Source: Chryseosolibacter sp039917935 (GTDB taxonomy: Bacteria; Bacteroidota; Bacteroidia; Cytophagales; Cyclobacteriaceae). Taken from it: a stretch of 64,000 nt of DNA. The stretch is taken from NCBI GenBank assembly GCA_039917935.1, contig JBDSIM010000247.1, positions 1 through 64,000 of the forward strand. The letters are read 5' to 3'. Under the pieces are notes generated by a model. The model was given only the letters and a program-made list of their open reading frames with translations. It did no database searches and was not told the origin of the DNA. A program made the position numbers and the translations under genes. This document shows, in pieces, positions 45,601-54,011 of this stretch; position 1 is the stretch's first letter; each line of letters begins with the position of its first letter.

Positions 45601-45996
45601 TACGTTTCATTTTCTGGAGATGAAAAAGTGGCAGGTTTCAAACCGTTCAGGTATAACAATAACAACATTTTAATTATACCTCAGGCCGAGGGCTGGTTTT
45701 CGTTAGACAGCATTGACCTGACCGATGTGCGGTCTGTAAATATTCATAGCAGATGGCAGGAAACTCCGTCAGTGGGCTTTGATTATGAAGTGAGACTTGA
45801 CGCGCCGGCAGGTAAATTATTAGGCAAAGGCCGAATGCCGGTTCCAAAAAAAGGCGAGCCGACCGGTATCACCCGTGTGTCGGTTAATCCAGTGACGGAC
45901 GGAAAGTTTCATTCGATCTACTTTATTTATAAACCAGGTAAAACAAAATCAGAAATGACGGCAGGTGTCGCCGCAGTTCAGTTTAATGGAAAATAA
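42601..45996 (+). CDS. ThuA / sorbosone dehydrogenase-like / PKD / cytochrome c fusion lipoprotein
   Basis: A 1131-residue predicted lipoprotein (lipobox GSC, Cys19). Domain order: ThuA-like glutamine-amidotransferase fold (25-245; KTAGFVHSSIP, GGAFVGVHSATDTEYDW); a sorbosone/glucose dehydrogenase-like beta-propeller (about 265-690; QREICCHTGGSIAFGPDG, RGKILRIKVNND, YFGWPLFVGD); PKD (about 706-795; YEWDLGNGT, DYKISLNVKDDKGA); cytochrome c with CKSCH near 873 and QMPAHP as the Met ligand region; and a C-terminal CBM6-like beta domain (about 980-1131). ThuA and such dehydrogenases act on keto sugars. The fused heme could take electrons from the propeller. Confidence 0.9.
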   Translation: MKKIIFICFLLSALVYGSCSNKREGKPVVLVFSKTAGFVHSSIPQGVAAIQKLGAENGFDVDTTKNATLFSDESLKKYAAVIFLNTTGNVLDYRQEVAFERYIQSGGAFVGVHSATDTEYDWGWYGKLVGAYFTSHPKTQDAKFIIKDKSFGATKFFSDTVWQRRDELYNFKKMNQDVHVLITVDESSYEGGSNGKHHPMSWYHDYDGGRAFYTELGHTEESYTEENYLKHLLGGIQYAIGDNEELNYRQAKTQLPPDEDRFSKTQLSFGDFFEPTEMTILPNRDILVTQRRGEIMLYKNDTRKVQQVGLLNTYWKTSTKGVNAEEGVLGLAQDPDYTKNNWIYIFYSPIDTSVNRLSRFTFKNDTLDLATEKVILDVKSQREICCHTGGSIAFGPDGLLYVSTGDNSTPFNEPGAKFVNSGFGPMNDLAGREQYDARRSSGNTNDLRGKILRIKVNNDATYDIPDGNLFQKDDKARAEIYVMGNRNPYRISVDQKNSNLYWGEVGPDASNDSLETRGPRGYDEVNQARKAGYFGWPLFVGDNYAYREYDYATGKSGQSFNPAKPVNNSRNNTGLKDLPPAQPAFIWYPYAPSADFPQVGTGGRNAMAGPVYYTDMFPKETRLPEYFNGKLFIYDWIRGWIKVVTMFPNGDFNKMEPFSPAIKVNSLIDMEVGPDGKLYLLEYGSGWFTKNPDAGLAMIEYNDGNRPPKITGFEVDRTSGILPLNIKVTAQATDPEKDKITYEWDLGNGTTKESSTPQLDYTYSTIGDYKISLNVKDDKGASAKSNAVSIYAGNEAPEVAIQLTGGNKSFYLPGKPLRYEVKVSDNSDTSKFDAQNLFVAVDYAEGGYDKAASTIGHQQGESIIGKGLVMSLDCKSCHKETEKSIGPSYVQVAQKYAKDREAANYLAGKIIKGSQGVWGETQMPAHPTLPEGDVRQIVSWIISLANAGEVRKSLPVSGIINPAENQKPNTDLVITATYTDKGGNNVKALTATNAVALPGGYVSFSGDEKVAGFKPFRYNNNNILIIPQAEGWFSLDSIDLTDVRSVNIHSRWQETPSVGFDYEVRLDAPAGKLLGKGRMPVPKKGEPTGITRVSVNPVTDGKFHSIYFIYKPGKTKSEMTAGVAAVQFNGK

Positions 45997-46043
45997 AAAC
46001 GGTTGATCAAAAGGTTTGAGAAATTTGAGCAGCCAAAGAAAAT

Positions 46044-46077
46044 ACCTGTAAGGTTAAAATCTTGCAGGTTTTTTTTT
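46044..46077 (+). terminator. Rho-independent terminator after the fusion gene
   Basis: ACCTGTAAG (46044-46052) pairs with CTTGCAGGT (46061-46069; one wobble), followed by a run of nine T (46069-46077). Confidence 0.85.
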
Positions 46078-46126
46078 GAACGAAGTTGTCTGAAATGTTA
46101 ATACATTATAGTCTGTTCGATTCGCT

Positions 46127-46540
46127 ATGTGGAAATACTATGCCATACTTTCAGCCATTTTCGCAGCAATAACTGCCATCCTCGCAAAAGTAGGGGTTAA
46201 AGGAATTAGTGGAAATCTAGCGACTGCCATCCGTACAGTAGTCGTATTAATCCTCGCCTGGGGAATCGTAGTGGCTGGAGGTCAATTAAAAGATCTGAAG
46301 GAAATTTCTAAGAACAATCTGCTGTTTCTCACCCTCTCCGGCGTGGCAACAGGTTTATCGTGGATTTTTTATTTTAAAGCCCTGGAAACCGGACCAGTCT
46401 CAAAAGTGGCACCCATCGATAAATTAAGCGTTGCCATTGCTATTGGGTTATCATTTCTTTTTCTGAATGAACCTATGGACTGGAAAGTAATGATCGGTGG
46501 GCTTTTGATTGTAGCAGGAACGTTAATTATAGTCTTATAG
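46127..46540 (+). CDS. Small EamA-type membrane transporter
   Basis: A 137-residue membrane protein with about five helices and the EamA (DMT superfamily) landmarks AAITAILAKVGVKGISGNLATAIRT, then GLSWIFYFKALETGPVSKVAPIDKLSVAIAI and FLNEPMDWKVMIGGLLIVAGT. It is one EamA unit, so it would work as a dimer. Such single-unit proteins export small metabolites or multidrug compounds. Substrate unknown. Confidence 0.88.
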   Translation: MWKYYAILSAIFAAITAILAKVGVKGISGNLATAIRTVVVLILAWGIVVAGGQLKDLKEISKNNLLFLTLSGVATGLSWIFYFKALETGPVSKVAPIDKLSVAIAIGLSFLFLNEPMDWKVMIGGLLIVAGTLIIVL

Positions 46541-47015
46541 ATTTTTATGATTAGCTCAACATGCCTTTAGCATTCTTATTTAGCCTAGTCCCGTATGACT
46601 TTTCCTTACAACATCTTATATAGCGTCAACGCTTTGCCTATGGCCGTACGGGTCTGGCGGAGTGATGGAAGCAGAAGCTGATGACTGAATGAAGTTGACG
46701 CCTGCTGACCAGCCCGGGTATTATCTTATAAGTTAAGAAAAATAAACGAAATTTTCTCTGCAAAACCAATTGTCCAATTCAGGATGTATTGTCTTTCGGT
46801 GTTAATAACTTTATATGCCAAAGCACACGGATCACCTGAATTTTAAGGCCTTTTTCCAGGCTTCAGGTTTCACAGGCACTGCCGATGTAAGATTTAGGCA
46901 AAGCGATAACCCGGACACTAAGTAATCTCCATTTTTTCTCGCTCAATGAAAAAAACCTTCCATAGATCTGACCTGCCCCGTTCTTTTTCTGCGAGGACAA
47001 CACTCACCATCGTTG
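46541..47015. other. Intergenic region
   Basis: About 475 bases between the EamA gene and the convergent aminotransferase. Nothing supported was seen. Confidence 0.5.
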
Positions 47016-48317
47016 TCAGGATTTTATGTAAGCAATGATTCCATCGCGGATCGATTGAAATGTTTTTATGAGTATGCTTTCGTTTTCTTCCAGAAGGGTG
47101 ACCCTGAATCCTTCCAACTCCGATGAAAAAGAGGAAATGGGTACGACACAAACGCCTTTCGCTGCCAAGAGGTAATACACAAACCGTTTATCAAGCGGAA
47201 TCACTTCCCTTGTCCAGCTCTCAACCAGGTTTCTGATCTTAGCATCCGCTATTTCGATTTTCTGATGCGGTTTCAAAACACCCTTTCTAAAAATGATCGT
47301 GTTGTAAAATGCACCGAAAGTTTCATTGAATGTTAACTCAGGTACTGTGTGAAGAATGTCTGCAATTAGTTTACTGCGTTTTCCAATATTGCGGTTTGTT
47401 TCCTCACGATAAGGTTTAAACCGTGCGTCACCCAATATTTTTGGGATCGCTAGTTGTGGCAATTTGGTAGAACACACTTCAATCATTTTGGCATTATCAA
47501 GGGCATTGCAGAAACGGTTGAAGTCTTCATCCTTATCGCGGTTGTAGTATTCCATCCAGCCACAGCGCGCTCCCGGCCAGGGGAGTTCTTTGGAAATGCC
47601 TTTCATTGAAATGCCCGGTACACCTTCAATAATTTCTGCAAGCGAAAAAGCCCGGGCGCCATTGTAGGTAATGTTTATATAGATTTCATCGGCAACCAGA
47701 AATAATTTAAATTCTTTTGCAATCTCTACGATCCGCTTTAAGGTGGCCAGGGGATAAACCATACCGGTTGGGTTATCCGGATTGATAATGAGGATACCTA
47801 CAATATTCGGATTGTACTTTACTTTATTGTAAAGATCATCCAGGTCCGGATACCAGTGATTATCAGGGTCGAGTTTATAAGTCAAAGGTTCGTGGTTGGC
47901 ATGCGCTGCTTCAGCACTGGAATGGGTAGAATATGCAGGTGAAGGACCAATCACCCTCGAAGTATCGGTGATGTATTGATATACTTTCGCAATAGCGTCA
48001 CCCAGGCCGTTGAAAAAGCAAATATCTTCAGGCGTGATCTGGGCTCCGCCCATCGAGTTTGTTTGCTGAGCTAAAAATTCCCGGGTTTCAAACATTCCCT
48101 TTGATGGACAATAGCTGTAGGCATCATCTTGTTGAACCAGGTCTGCAACAACGTTTTTAATCCAGGAGGGAAGTTTATGGTGTTTTTGTATGGGGTCACC
48201 AATGTTTTCCCAGGAGATTTCCAGTCCAAGCTTTTTCAACTGCTCGGCTTTTTTTACAATCTCCCGTATCTCGTAACTGAGTTCTTTAGCGCCTTCGCTT
48301 AATAATTTTTGTCGCAT
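47016..48317 (-). CDS. PLP-dependent aminotransferase, class I/II
   Basis: A 433-residue fold-type I aminotransferase. It starts with the substrate segment SWENIGDPIQKHHKLPSW and has the N-P motif ILIINPDNPTGMVYPL, LVADEIYINITYNG (Asp binding the pyridine nitrogen) and the Schiff-base Lys in GISKELPWPGARCGWMEY. The long N-terminus suggests an AspB/AlaA-like enzyme. It is not linked to the aromatic operon at 54 kb, which has its own aminotransferase. It is divergent from the isomerase-like gene at 48487. Confidence 0.9.
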   Translation of the reverse strand: MRQKLLSEGAKELSYEIREIVKKAEQLKKLGLEISWENIGDPIQKHHKLPSWIKNVVADLVQQDDAYSYCPSKGMFETREFLAQQTNSMGGAQITPEDICFFNGLGDAIAKVYQYITDTSRVIGPSPAYSTHSSAEAAHANHEPLTYKLDPDNHWYPDLDDLYNKVKYNPNIVGILIINPDNPTGMVYPLATLKRIVEIAKEFKLFLVADEIYINITYNGARAFSLAEIIEGVPGISMKGISKELPWPGARCGWMEYYNRDKDEDFNRFCNALDNAKMIEVCSTKLPQLAIPKILGDARFKPYREETNRNIGKRSKLIADILHTVPELTFNETFGAFYNTIIFRKGVLKPHQKIEIADAKIRNLVESWTREVIPLDKRFVYYLLAAKGVCVVPISSFSSELEGFRVTLLEENESILIKTFQSIRDGIIAYIKS

Positions 48318-48486
48318 GTCTGGTTTTTCACGCAGCGATGTTGAGGCTTTTGTTCAAAGGATTCAAGCAGATTGGAAAAAAAATTTTTAAAACACCGGAT
48401 TTAACGACGATTGGGCAGTCTCATTAATTTCTTTCAAGGGGAGAAAGGTGGAATTTAATTATATTGGAGATCTTAAAATCACTTCC

Positions 48487-49320
48487 ATGAAAAAATATCT
48501 GCTCCTGTTAATTTTTATTTTGATCGCTTTTTTCCGGCCCTTGCGTGCCCAAACAGAAATTGGCCTTCAGCTATACAGTTTAAGAAACGAGTTCAAAACC
48601 GATGTTCCGGGTACGCTGCAAACTATTGAACAATGGGGCATCCGGGAGATTGAAGGTGGTGGCACGTATGGGATGTCACTGGACGAATATAAAAGCCTCC
48701 TTAAAAAGAATAAATTAAAAATGGTAAGCGTCGGAGCTGACTTCAAACAATTAAAAGAAAACCCGCAGGCCGCTGTTGATGAGGCCAAAGCTTTCGGAGC
48801 TAAGTATGTTGTTTGTTTCTGGATTCCCCATGATGGTGATAACTTCACATTTGAAAATATGAAAGAGGCGGCAACCGTTTTCAACACCGCCGGTAAGCTG
48901 CTAAAGGAAAATGGCCTTTCGCTTTGTTATCACCCGCACGGATTTGAATTCCGGCCCTACCAAAACGGAACACTATTTGATTATCTGGTAAAAGAGACTG
49001 ATCCGCGTTATTTTAATTTCGAAATGGATGTTTTTTGGGTCAAGCACCCGGGCCAGGATCCGGTGGCCTTGTTGAAGAAATATCCCAACCGATTTTTATT
49101 AATGCATCTGAAGGATCGTAAACCAGGCACACCAGGAAATCAGAATGGTCATGCAGACGTGGAGACTAACGTTGTGCTGGGTGCCGGCGATGTAGGAATA
49201 GCCGAGATCATGAAGGAAGCCAAAAAGGCGGGCGTCAAACATTATTTTATTGAAGATGAATCTTCTCACTCTGTGAGCCAGATCCCGGAAAGCCTCACCT
49301 ATTTGAAAGGTTTAAAGTAA
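48487..49320 (+). CDS. Secreted sugar-phosphate-isomerase-like TIM barrel protein
   Basis: A 277-residue protein with a Sec signal (LLLLIFILIAFFRPLRAQ). ATG 48487 is chosen because it opens this signal directly. The AP-endonuclease-2/xylose-isomerase-like barrel is clear: IGLQLYSLRNEF, IREIEGGGTYG, CYHPHGFEFRPY, NFEMDVFWVKHPGQDP, LLMHLKDR and the last strand HYFIEDES. Metal-binding residues look complete. The probable role is periplasmic keto-sugar processing. It is 16 bases upstream of the FRG-domain gene. Confidence 0.88.
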   Translation: MKKYLLLLIFILIAFFRPLRAQTEIGLQLYSLRNEFKTDVPGTLQTIEQWGIREIEGGGTYGMSLDEYKSLLKKNKLKMVSVGADFKQLKENPQAAVDEAKAFGAKYVVCFWIPHDGDNFTFENMKEAATVFNTAGKLLKENGLSLCYHPHGFEFRPYQNGTLFDYLVKETDPRYFNFEMDVFWVKHPGQDPVALLKKYPNRFLLMHLKDRKPGTPGNQNGHADVETNVVLGAGDVGIAEIMKEAKKAGVKHYFIEDESSHSVSQIPESLTYLKGLK

Positions 49321-49336
49321 GCCGGCTGGCAATAAA

Positions 49337-50065
49337 ATGGACGAGGGTTATAAAACATTCACTGTTTCAAGTTTTAAGGAATACCAGGATATTATTTTAA
49401 ATCTTCCGGATTTTCAGTTCACCTTATACAGGGGGCAGAATCTCGATAAACCACTGCTTCCGAAGATCGCCAGATACGATGTGCCCAACGTTGAAGAGAT
49501 TGAAAGGGAGATGCTGGAAGATTTCCAACGGCGAAGCATTCACCTCATCGATTATCATCCCGGTAACTCCTGGGACTGGCTCGCCCTTGCCCAACATCAT
49601 GGCATGGCTACCCGTTTGTTGGACTGGACTGAAAACCCGCTGATTGCTTTGTGGTTTTCCATGTCGCCGCAAACTGATTTCGCCATTTCGGATTATTCCG
49701 TCGTTTGGGGTTTTAACGTACCCAAAGAGGATATCATTAACTCCACGGAAGATAAGGATCCATTTCAGGGCGGAACGAATAAGGTTTTCAAGCCTAATCA
49801 TATCACCAAACGAATATCCTCGCAATTCGGATGGTTCACCATACATAAATCAAATTCGGAAAAGAAATTTCTTGCGTTCGAACACAACAAGGATTACCGG
49901 GACAGGTTGTTTAAGATCAGAATCGAGACCAAATGTTTCCCGGAATGTAAAAGACGTCTCCATAACTTCGGGATTAATTCTTCCTCGATGTATCCCGATA
50001 TCGACGGGCTTGCCAAACACGTTGAATGGATTTTTCTGGAACAACATAAGGGTCCGAAATTGTGA
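49337..50065 (+). CDS. FRG-domain protein
   Basis: A 242-residue soluble protein with the FRG domain named for its central motif: FTLYRGQNLDKPLLPKIAR (about 30-50), then LALAQHHGMATRLLDWTENPLIALWFS (about 85-110). FRG proteins are found in phages and in predicted defence or conflict loci, and their activity is not established. It follows the isomerase-like gene by 16 bases. It has no associated nuclease or ATPase here, so a defence role is only an inference. Confidence 0.9.
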   Translation: MDEGYKTFTVSSFKEYQDIILNLPDFQFTLYRGQNLDKPLLPKIARYDVPNVEEIEREMLEDFQRRSIHLIDYHPGNSWDWLALAQHHGMATRLLDWTENPLIALWFSMSPQTDFAISDYSVVWGFNVPKEDIINSTEDKDPFQGGTNKVFKPNHITKRISSQFGWFTIHKSNSEKKFLAFEHNKDYRDRLFKIRIETKCFPECKRRLHNFGINSSSMYPDIDGLAKHVEWIFLEQHKGPKL

Positions 50066-50120
50066 GTTGTAGCGGTCAGTGCTCAGTTGTGAATAAAAAA
50101 GAGACTAGGGAAAAACTCTC

Positions 50121-50993
50121 TTACAGGCTCTTCCATAAATACAGCGTCGCATAGGCTTCCCAACCTTTGTACTTCTTAAAAATTTTCACCACCTCTTCCA
50201 GCGTTGGTTTCCGGTCAAGCTTTTTCAGGTTCTTGATGGCATTATGAATACCGGCGTCTTCTAATGGAAAGGCATCTTTAAAATGGAAAGTTTTCATTAA
50301 GGCATAATTTGCTGTCCAGTTGCCGACGCCTTTGATTTTCATCAATTCTATTTTCGCTTCCTGTAAAGTAAGTCCCTTTAGTTTTTCTTTGGATAGTGTT
50401 CCTTCAGCAAAAGCTTCCGCTATGGCTATGGTATAGCGACTTTTTTGACTCGAGAACTGGAGTGGCAAAAGTTGGTCGGGTGAAATCAGGGCCACCGTTT
50501 CAGGTGACGGAAAAAGAAAGTACGCATCTCCACCAAGCGCCAACCGTTCTCCGAAAGTTTGGACGAAACTTTGTTTCAAGGTGTATGCGAATCCAAGATT
50601 AATCTGTTGACCAAGCACCGCCCAGATAAGAGACTCAAATAAATCCGGCTGGCCAACAATTCTGTACCCGTAATACTTTTTCACCAGGTTCTTTAATAGC
50701 TTGTCTCTTTCTGCAAGGGTGTAAAATGGTTTGAGATCCGTATCAAGATCAAACCACTCCCGCACATAGGCGGATACAATCTGTTTGATTCTTTCATCGG
50801 GTTCTTTTGTTAAAAATGAAATGGATAAGTCCTTATCAAGGGAGGTTACCTGAAAAACCACTACTTCGTTTCCAACTCTCAGGGCTTTGACTACGTGTTT
50901 TTCCTTTAACTGATGCAATAATTCTTTTGGAGAGCGCTTCAGAAAATCCATACAAAGTGAAAATGAAAACTCCTTAGGTGTGTTTAATATCAT
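50121..50993 (-). CDS. alkA: DNA-3-methyladenine glycosylase II (AlkA type)
   Basis: A 290-residue HhH-GPD DNA glycosylase that removes alkylated bases. Motifs: SLIWAVLGQQINLGFAYTL, the helix-hairpin-helix LMKIKGVGNWTANYALM and the catalytic Asp in FPLEDAGIHNAI. The start at 50993 (MILNTPKEFSFSL) is preferred: the longer frame to 51191 would overlap the divergent oxygenase gene and adds 66 residues that look non-coding. It opens an alkylation-repair island that runs to 53976. Confidence 0.9.
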   Translation of the reverse strand: MILNTPKEFSFSLCMDFLKRSPKELLHQLKEKHVVKALRVGNEVVVFQVTSLDKDLSISFLTKEPDERIKQIVSAYVREWFDLDTDLKPFYTLAERDKLLKNLVKKYYGYRIVGQPDLFESLIWAVLGQQINLGFAYTLKQSFVQTFGERLALGGDAYFLFPSPETVALISPDQLLPLQFSSQKSRYTIAIAEAFAEGTLSKEKLKGLTLQEAKIELMKIKGVGNWTANYALMKTFHFKDAFPLEDAGIHNAIKNLKKLDRKPTLEEVVKIFKKYKGWEAYATLYLWKSL

Positions 50994-51134
50994 CCGGTTA
51001 TATTTTTCAGCGTAATACACAATACTACACATCAGACGATAAAAATGTATGCTAAAAGAGCAAGTTTCGGGTTGGCATATTTTTGAGAACTTCCCTATTT
51101 GGCCATGCAAGCAAAGTGGAAAGAAATTTGGACT

Positions 51135-51839
51135 ATGGAAAGTTTGGAAAGTAAGGATTGGGAACTGGTTCATAGGTCTCTGGATGCTCAAGGATATGCT
51201 GTTATTAAACAGGTCCTAACTGAAACTGAATGCTGTGAATTGATAGATCTCTATCAGAAGGAACTATTGTTCCGCAGCACCATCAATATGAAGCGTTACC
51301 GGTTTGGGCAGGGTGAGTATAAATATTTCAGATACCCCTTACCGCCGCTGATCGCAGCCCTTAGAAAAGAATTTTATAAGCCATTAAAATCCATCGCTAA
51401 TGAATGGATGACTCGCCTGGGAATTTAGCATCGGTATCCCGATGAACATGCTCAATTTATTACCTGGTGTCATTCTAAAAGTCAGGAAAGTCCCACACCC
51501 CTTATTCTCAGGTACGAAGCAGGAGGATTTAATACGTTACACCAGGATATGTACGGCGATGTTTATTTTCCCTTACAGGTTGTGCTGATGTTAACGCAGA
51601 GGGGTGAGGACTACGAGGGCGGTGAACTTGCCTTTGTTGAGCAATTGCCAAGAGCGCAATCACGGGTTGAGGTAGTTACACCGGGTCTGGGGGATGCTGT
51701 AATTTTCACCACTAATTTCCGTCCGGTAAAAGGGTCCCGAGGATATTACCGGGCCAGGATCAAACATGGAATAAGCCCTGTTAAATCCGGACTGCGATAT
51801 GCACTGGGGATAATTTTTCATGATGCTGCTTTGAACTAA
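51135..51839 (+). pseudogene. 2OG-Fe(II) oxygenase interrupted by an in-frame TAG
   Basis: A 2-oxoglutarate/Fe(II)-dependent oxygenase of the kind that accompanies alkylation-repair genes. The first part (ESKDWELVHRSLDAQGYAVIKQVL ... WMTRLGI) ends at TAG 51426-51428. The same frame continues without break (HRYPDEHAQFITWCHSK, then LILRYEAGGFNTLHQDMYGD with the iron HxD, GGELAFVEQLP, and RARIKHGISPVKSG) to 51839. A single nonsense codon, probably from Gln (CAG), has split it. An ATG at 51099 is also possible. Confidence 0.85.
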
Positions 51840-51848
51840 ATTGAAGGA

Positions 51849-52175
51849 TTGATAGCATCAGCAGACGTTAGCGATGAGAATTTGCGAAAGCTTATTCGCG
51901 GGAGAAAAGTTAATTTCGCGGGAAATGTGAAACTAAAAATTTACGGAAGACTGCAGTGTGCCTCCGGGAAAAAAATGAAAAAAAGTAACCGCATCTTTTT
52001 TTATTCAGAGGAGGAAGCGGTGGATCTGGGCTTCCGCCCATGTGGGCATTGCCTGAGAAATCAGTATGTGGCCTGGAAAAAAACGCTCTACTTGGTAGAA
52101 GCTCTTAACCCTTCCGCTACGATGAGGACAAAATCTTTTCCTTTGATAAATCCTTTTCCCCACTCTGCATCATAA
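51849..52175 (+). CDS. Ada-type zinc-binding protein
   Basis: A 108-residue protein that looks like a stand-alone Ada metal-binding domain: LKIYGRLQCASGKKMKKSNRIFF, then EEEAVDLGFRPCGHCLRNQY. Only three Cys are in the binding pattern. The position of the methyl-accepting Cys in Ada is Gly here (YGRLQC), as in other stand-alone members, so it may be a zinc sensor or DNA-binding protein rather than a methyl acceptor. TTG start at 51849. Its last ~30 codons overlap the convergent hydrolase gene and read like unrelated sequence, so the true end may be near 52080. Confidence 0.7.
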   Translation: MIASADVSDENLRKLIRGRKVNFAGNVKLKIYGRLQCASGKKMKKSNRIFFYSEEEAVDLGFRPCGHCLRNQYVAWKKTLYLVEALNPSATMRTKSFPLINPFPHSAS

Positions 52176-52987
52176 GCACTGGTTATGCCCAGGCCAGCCA
52201 GATCCTCCGTTTTTTTACCCTTCTTCAGCGCGGTGGAAACTTTATCTCTGATATCCACCAGGCGGTCTCTGTAGGTTTTTACATCCTTCTTATTGCAAAG
52301 ATCACCATGGCCAGGGATGATTACAGATTCCTCATTCATGAGGAGAAGTGACTTCTCTAAAATGGCAATTAAACCATTGATAGTACCTCCGCTTGACATA
52401 TCGATGTAGGGATATCCATAGGTTACAAAAACGTCGCCCATATGAAAAACATTTGCCTGTTTGAAATACACGATAATATCTCCATCCGTATGGCCAGCTC
52501 CAAAATGGATCAATTCAATATCCTGATCATTGAGGTGGAGAGAAAGTTTGTCAGGGAACGTAACCACAGGCCAGGCATCTCTTTCACGTGGAGGGGTTAC
52601 GCTGTTTTGTGCTTTATTCACGTGCTCCTTCATCATCCTTTCACGGACTAAATCGTGTGCGACAATGGTTGATCCTATTTGGGAAAAATACTCATTGCTT
52701 CCAGAATGGTCGCCATGAATATGGGTATTTAAAGTAAAGCGAATTTCTCCTTTGTCGAGCTCGGCGATTGCGTCTTTAATTTTCGTTCCGAGCTGAAGGA
52801 ATTGGTCATCAACCATAACAATGCCATCCTTGCCCGTTAATACGCCAATGTTTCCACCGGAACCTTGTAACATATAAATATTTCCTTTCACATTCCGTGA
52901 CGTTACCCGGATCGAATCCCAATTTTGCTGTGCTATCCCTGTTAAAGAAATCACGAGAAAAAGAATAATGGAAAAGATTCGTTTCAT
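52088..52987 (-). CDS. Exported metallo-beta-lactamase fold hydrolase
   Basis: A 299-residue protein with a Sec signal (FSIILFLVISLTGIAQQ). Zinc-binding motifs of the MBL fold are all present: THIHGDHSGS, GAGHTDGDI, FHMGDVFV and IPGHGDL. It belongs to the group of periplasmic MBL-fold hydrolases that includes some lactamases, but substrate cannot be read out. It sits within the alkylation-repair island, with no obvious functional link. Confidence 0.9.
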   Translation of the reverse strand: MKRIFSIILFLVISLTGIAQQNWDSIRVTSRNVKGNIYMLQGSGGNIGVLTGKDGIVMVDDQFLQLGTKIKDAIAELDKGEIRFTLNTHIHGDHSGSNEYFSQIGSTIVAHDLVRERMMKEHVNKAQNSVTPPRERDAWPVVTFPDKLSLHLNDQDIELIHFGAGHTDGDIIVYFKQANVFHMGDVFVTYGYPYIDMSSGGTINGLIAILEKSLLLMNEESVIIPGHGDLCNKKDVKTYRDRLVDIRDKVSTALKKGKKTEDLAGLGITSAYDAEWGKGFIKGKDFVLIVAEGLRASTK

Positions 52988-53112
52988 TGTCGATTGGTTT
53001 TTTGATCTATATAAAGCTAATAAATTTATTGGATTTTGGGTTTTAAGTTCGCAAGAAACAGGTTGAGTTTTTTGGTTTTGAATCCGAATTTTACGTCATA
53101 AATGATAATTTT

Positions 53113-53976
53113 ATGATCTTGTCAGCAGAAACACACCATATCAATTACCAGCGGATTGAAGAAGCGATTCAATATTTGCAGGAAAATTTTCGCCTGCAGC
53201 CCGACCTCGACGCGGTGGCTGGGAAGATGAACCTGAGTCCATTTCATTTTCAACGATTGTTTACCGAATGGGCAGGCATAAGCCCCAAAAGGTTTTTACA
53301 ATATCTCACAACCGCATATTTAAAAGAGAAACTTCAGACTTCCCGTAACATTGAGGAAGCTGCCGATGCTGCTGGTCTTTCCAGCCAGTCAAGAGTATAT
53401 GACCTATTCACCACCTTGGAAGCAGTGACCCCTGCAGAATATAAACAGTCCGGTGCCGGGATTCGCATCGAATATGGTTTTCATGATACGCCTTTCGGAA
53501 ATTGCCTGATAGGCGTTACCCAACGGGGTATATGTTGGTTAACCTTTATTAACTCAGACAAGGACAATTTTCATGCTCTTGAAGAAATGAAGGCTAGCTG
53601 GTATAACTCCCAGGTAAATGAAGACTTCGCGCAGACGCTTGAATATATTGAACAGATTTTTGAAAATCGTTCTTCAAAAAAGCTTCATTTGTTGGTAAAG
53701 GGAACGAATTTTCAGGTCAAAGTGTGGGAGGCCTTGCTGCATATTCCTGCGGGAGGGTTATCAACCTACCAGCATATTGCGCGAAAAATAGAGTGTCCCA
53801 GGGCAATGCAGGCAGTAGGCTCGGCAGTGGGAGCCAATGCGATCGCTTACTTAATACCCTGTCACCGTGTGATCAGAAAAGATGGAATTTTGGGGCAATA
53901 TCGATGGAGCGCAGCACGCAAAAAAAGTATTATTGGGTGGGAAATGGCCCGGCATGATGCTCCTAACAACCATTAG
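53113..53976 (+). CDS. Ada-like AraC regulator/methylated-DNA methyltransferase
   Basis: A 287-residue two-domain protein. Residues 10-115 are an AraC-type DNA-binding domain (LDAVAGKMNLSPFHFQRLFTEW, then NIEEAADAAGLSSQSRVYDLF). Residues 120-285 are an O6-alkylguanine-DNA alkyltransferase with the active site IPCHRVIRKDG. It lacks the N-terminal Ada zinc domain, which may be supplied by the separate zinc protein at 51849. It would repair O6-methylguanine and control the island. Confidence 0.9.
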   Translation: MILSAETHHINYQRIEEAIQYLQENFRLQPDLDAVAGKMNLSPFHFQRLFTEWAGISPKRFLQYLTTAYLKEKLQTSRNIEEAADAAGLSSQSRVYDLFTTLEAVTPAEYKQSGAGIRIEYGFHDTPFGNCLIGVTQRGICWLTFINSDKDNFHALEEMKASWYNSQVNEDFAQTLEYIEQIFENRSSKKLHLLVKGTNFQVKVWEALLHIPAGGLSTYQHIARKIECPRAMQAVGSAVGANAIAYLIPCHRVIRKDGILGQYRWSAARKKSIIGWEMARHDAPNNH

Positions 53977-54011
53977 TTATAAAAATAAATATAATGAAAG
54001 CCGGATTTGGG

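Noticed and set aside
50994..51191. Longer N-terminus for the AlkA protein
   Set aside because: The 66 extra residues have no AlkA likeness and run over the start of the divergent oxygenase gene.
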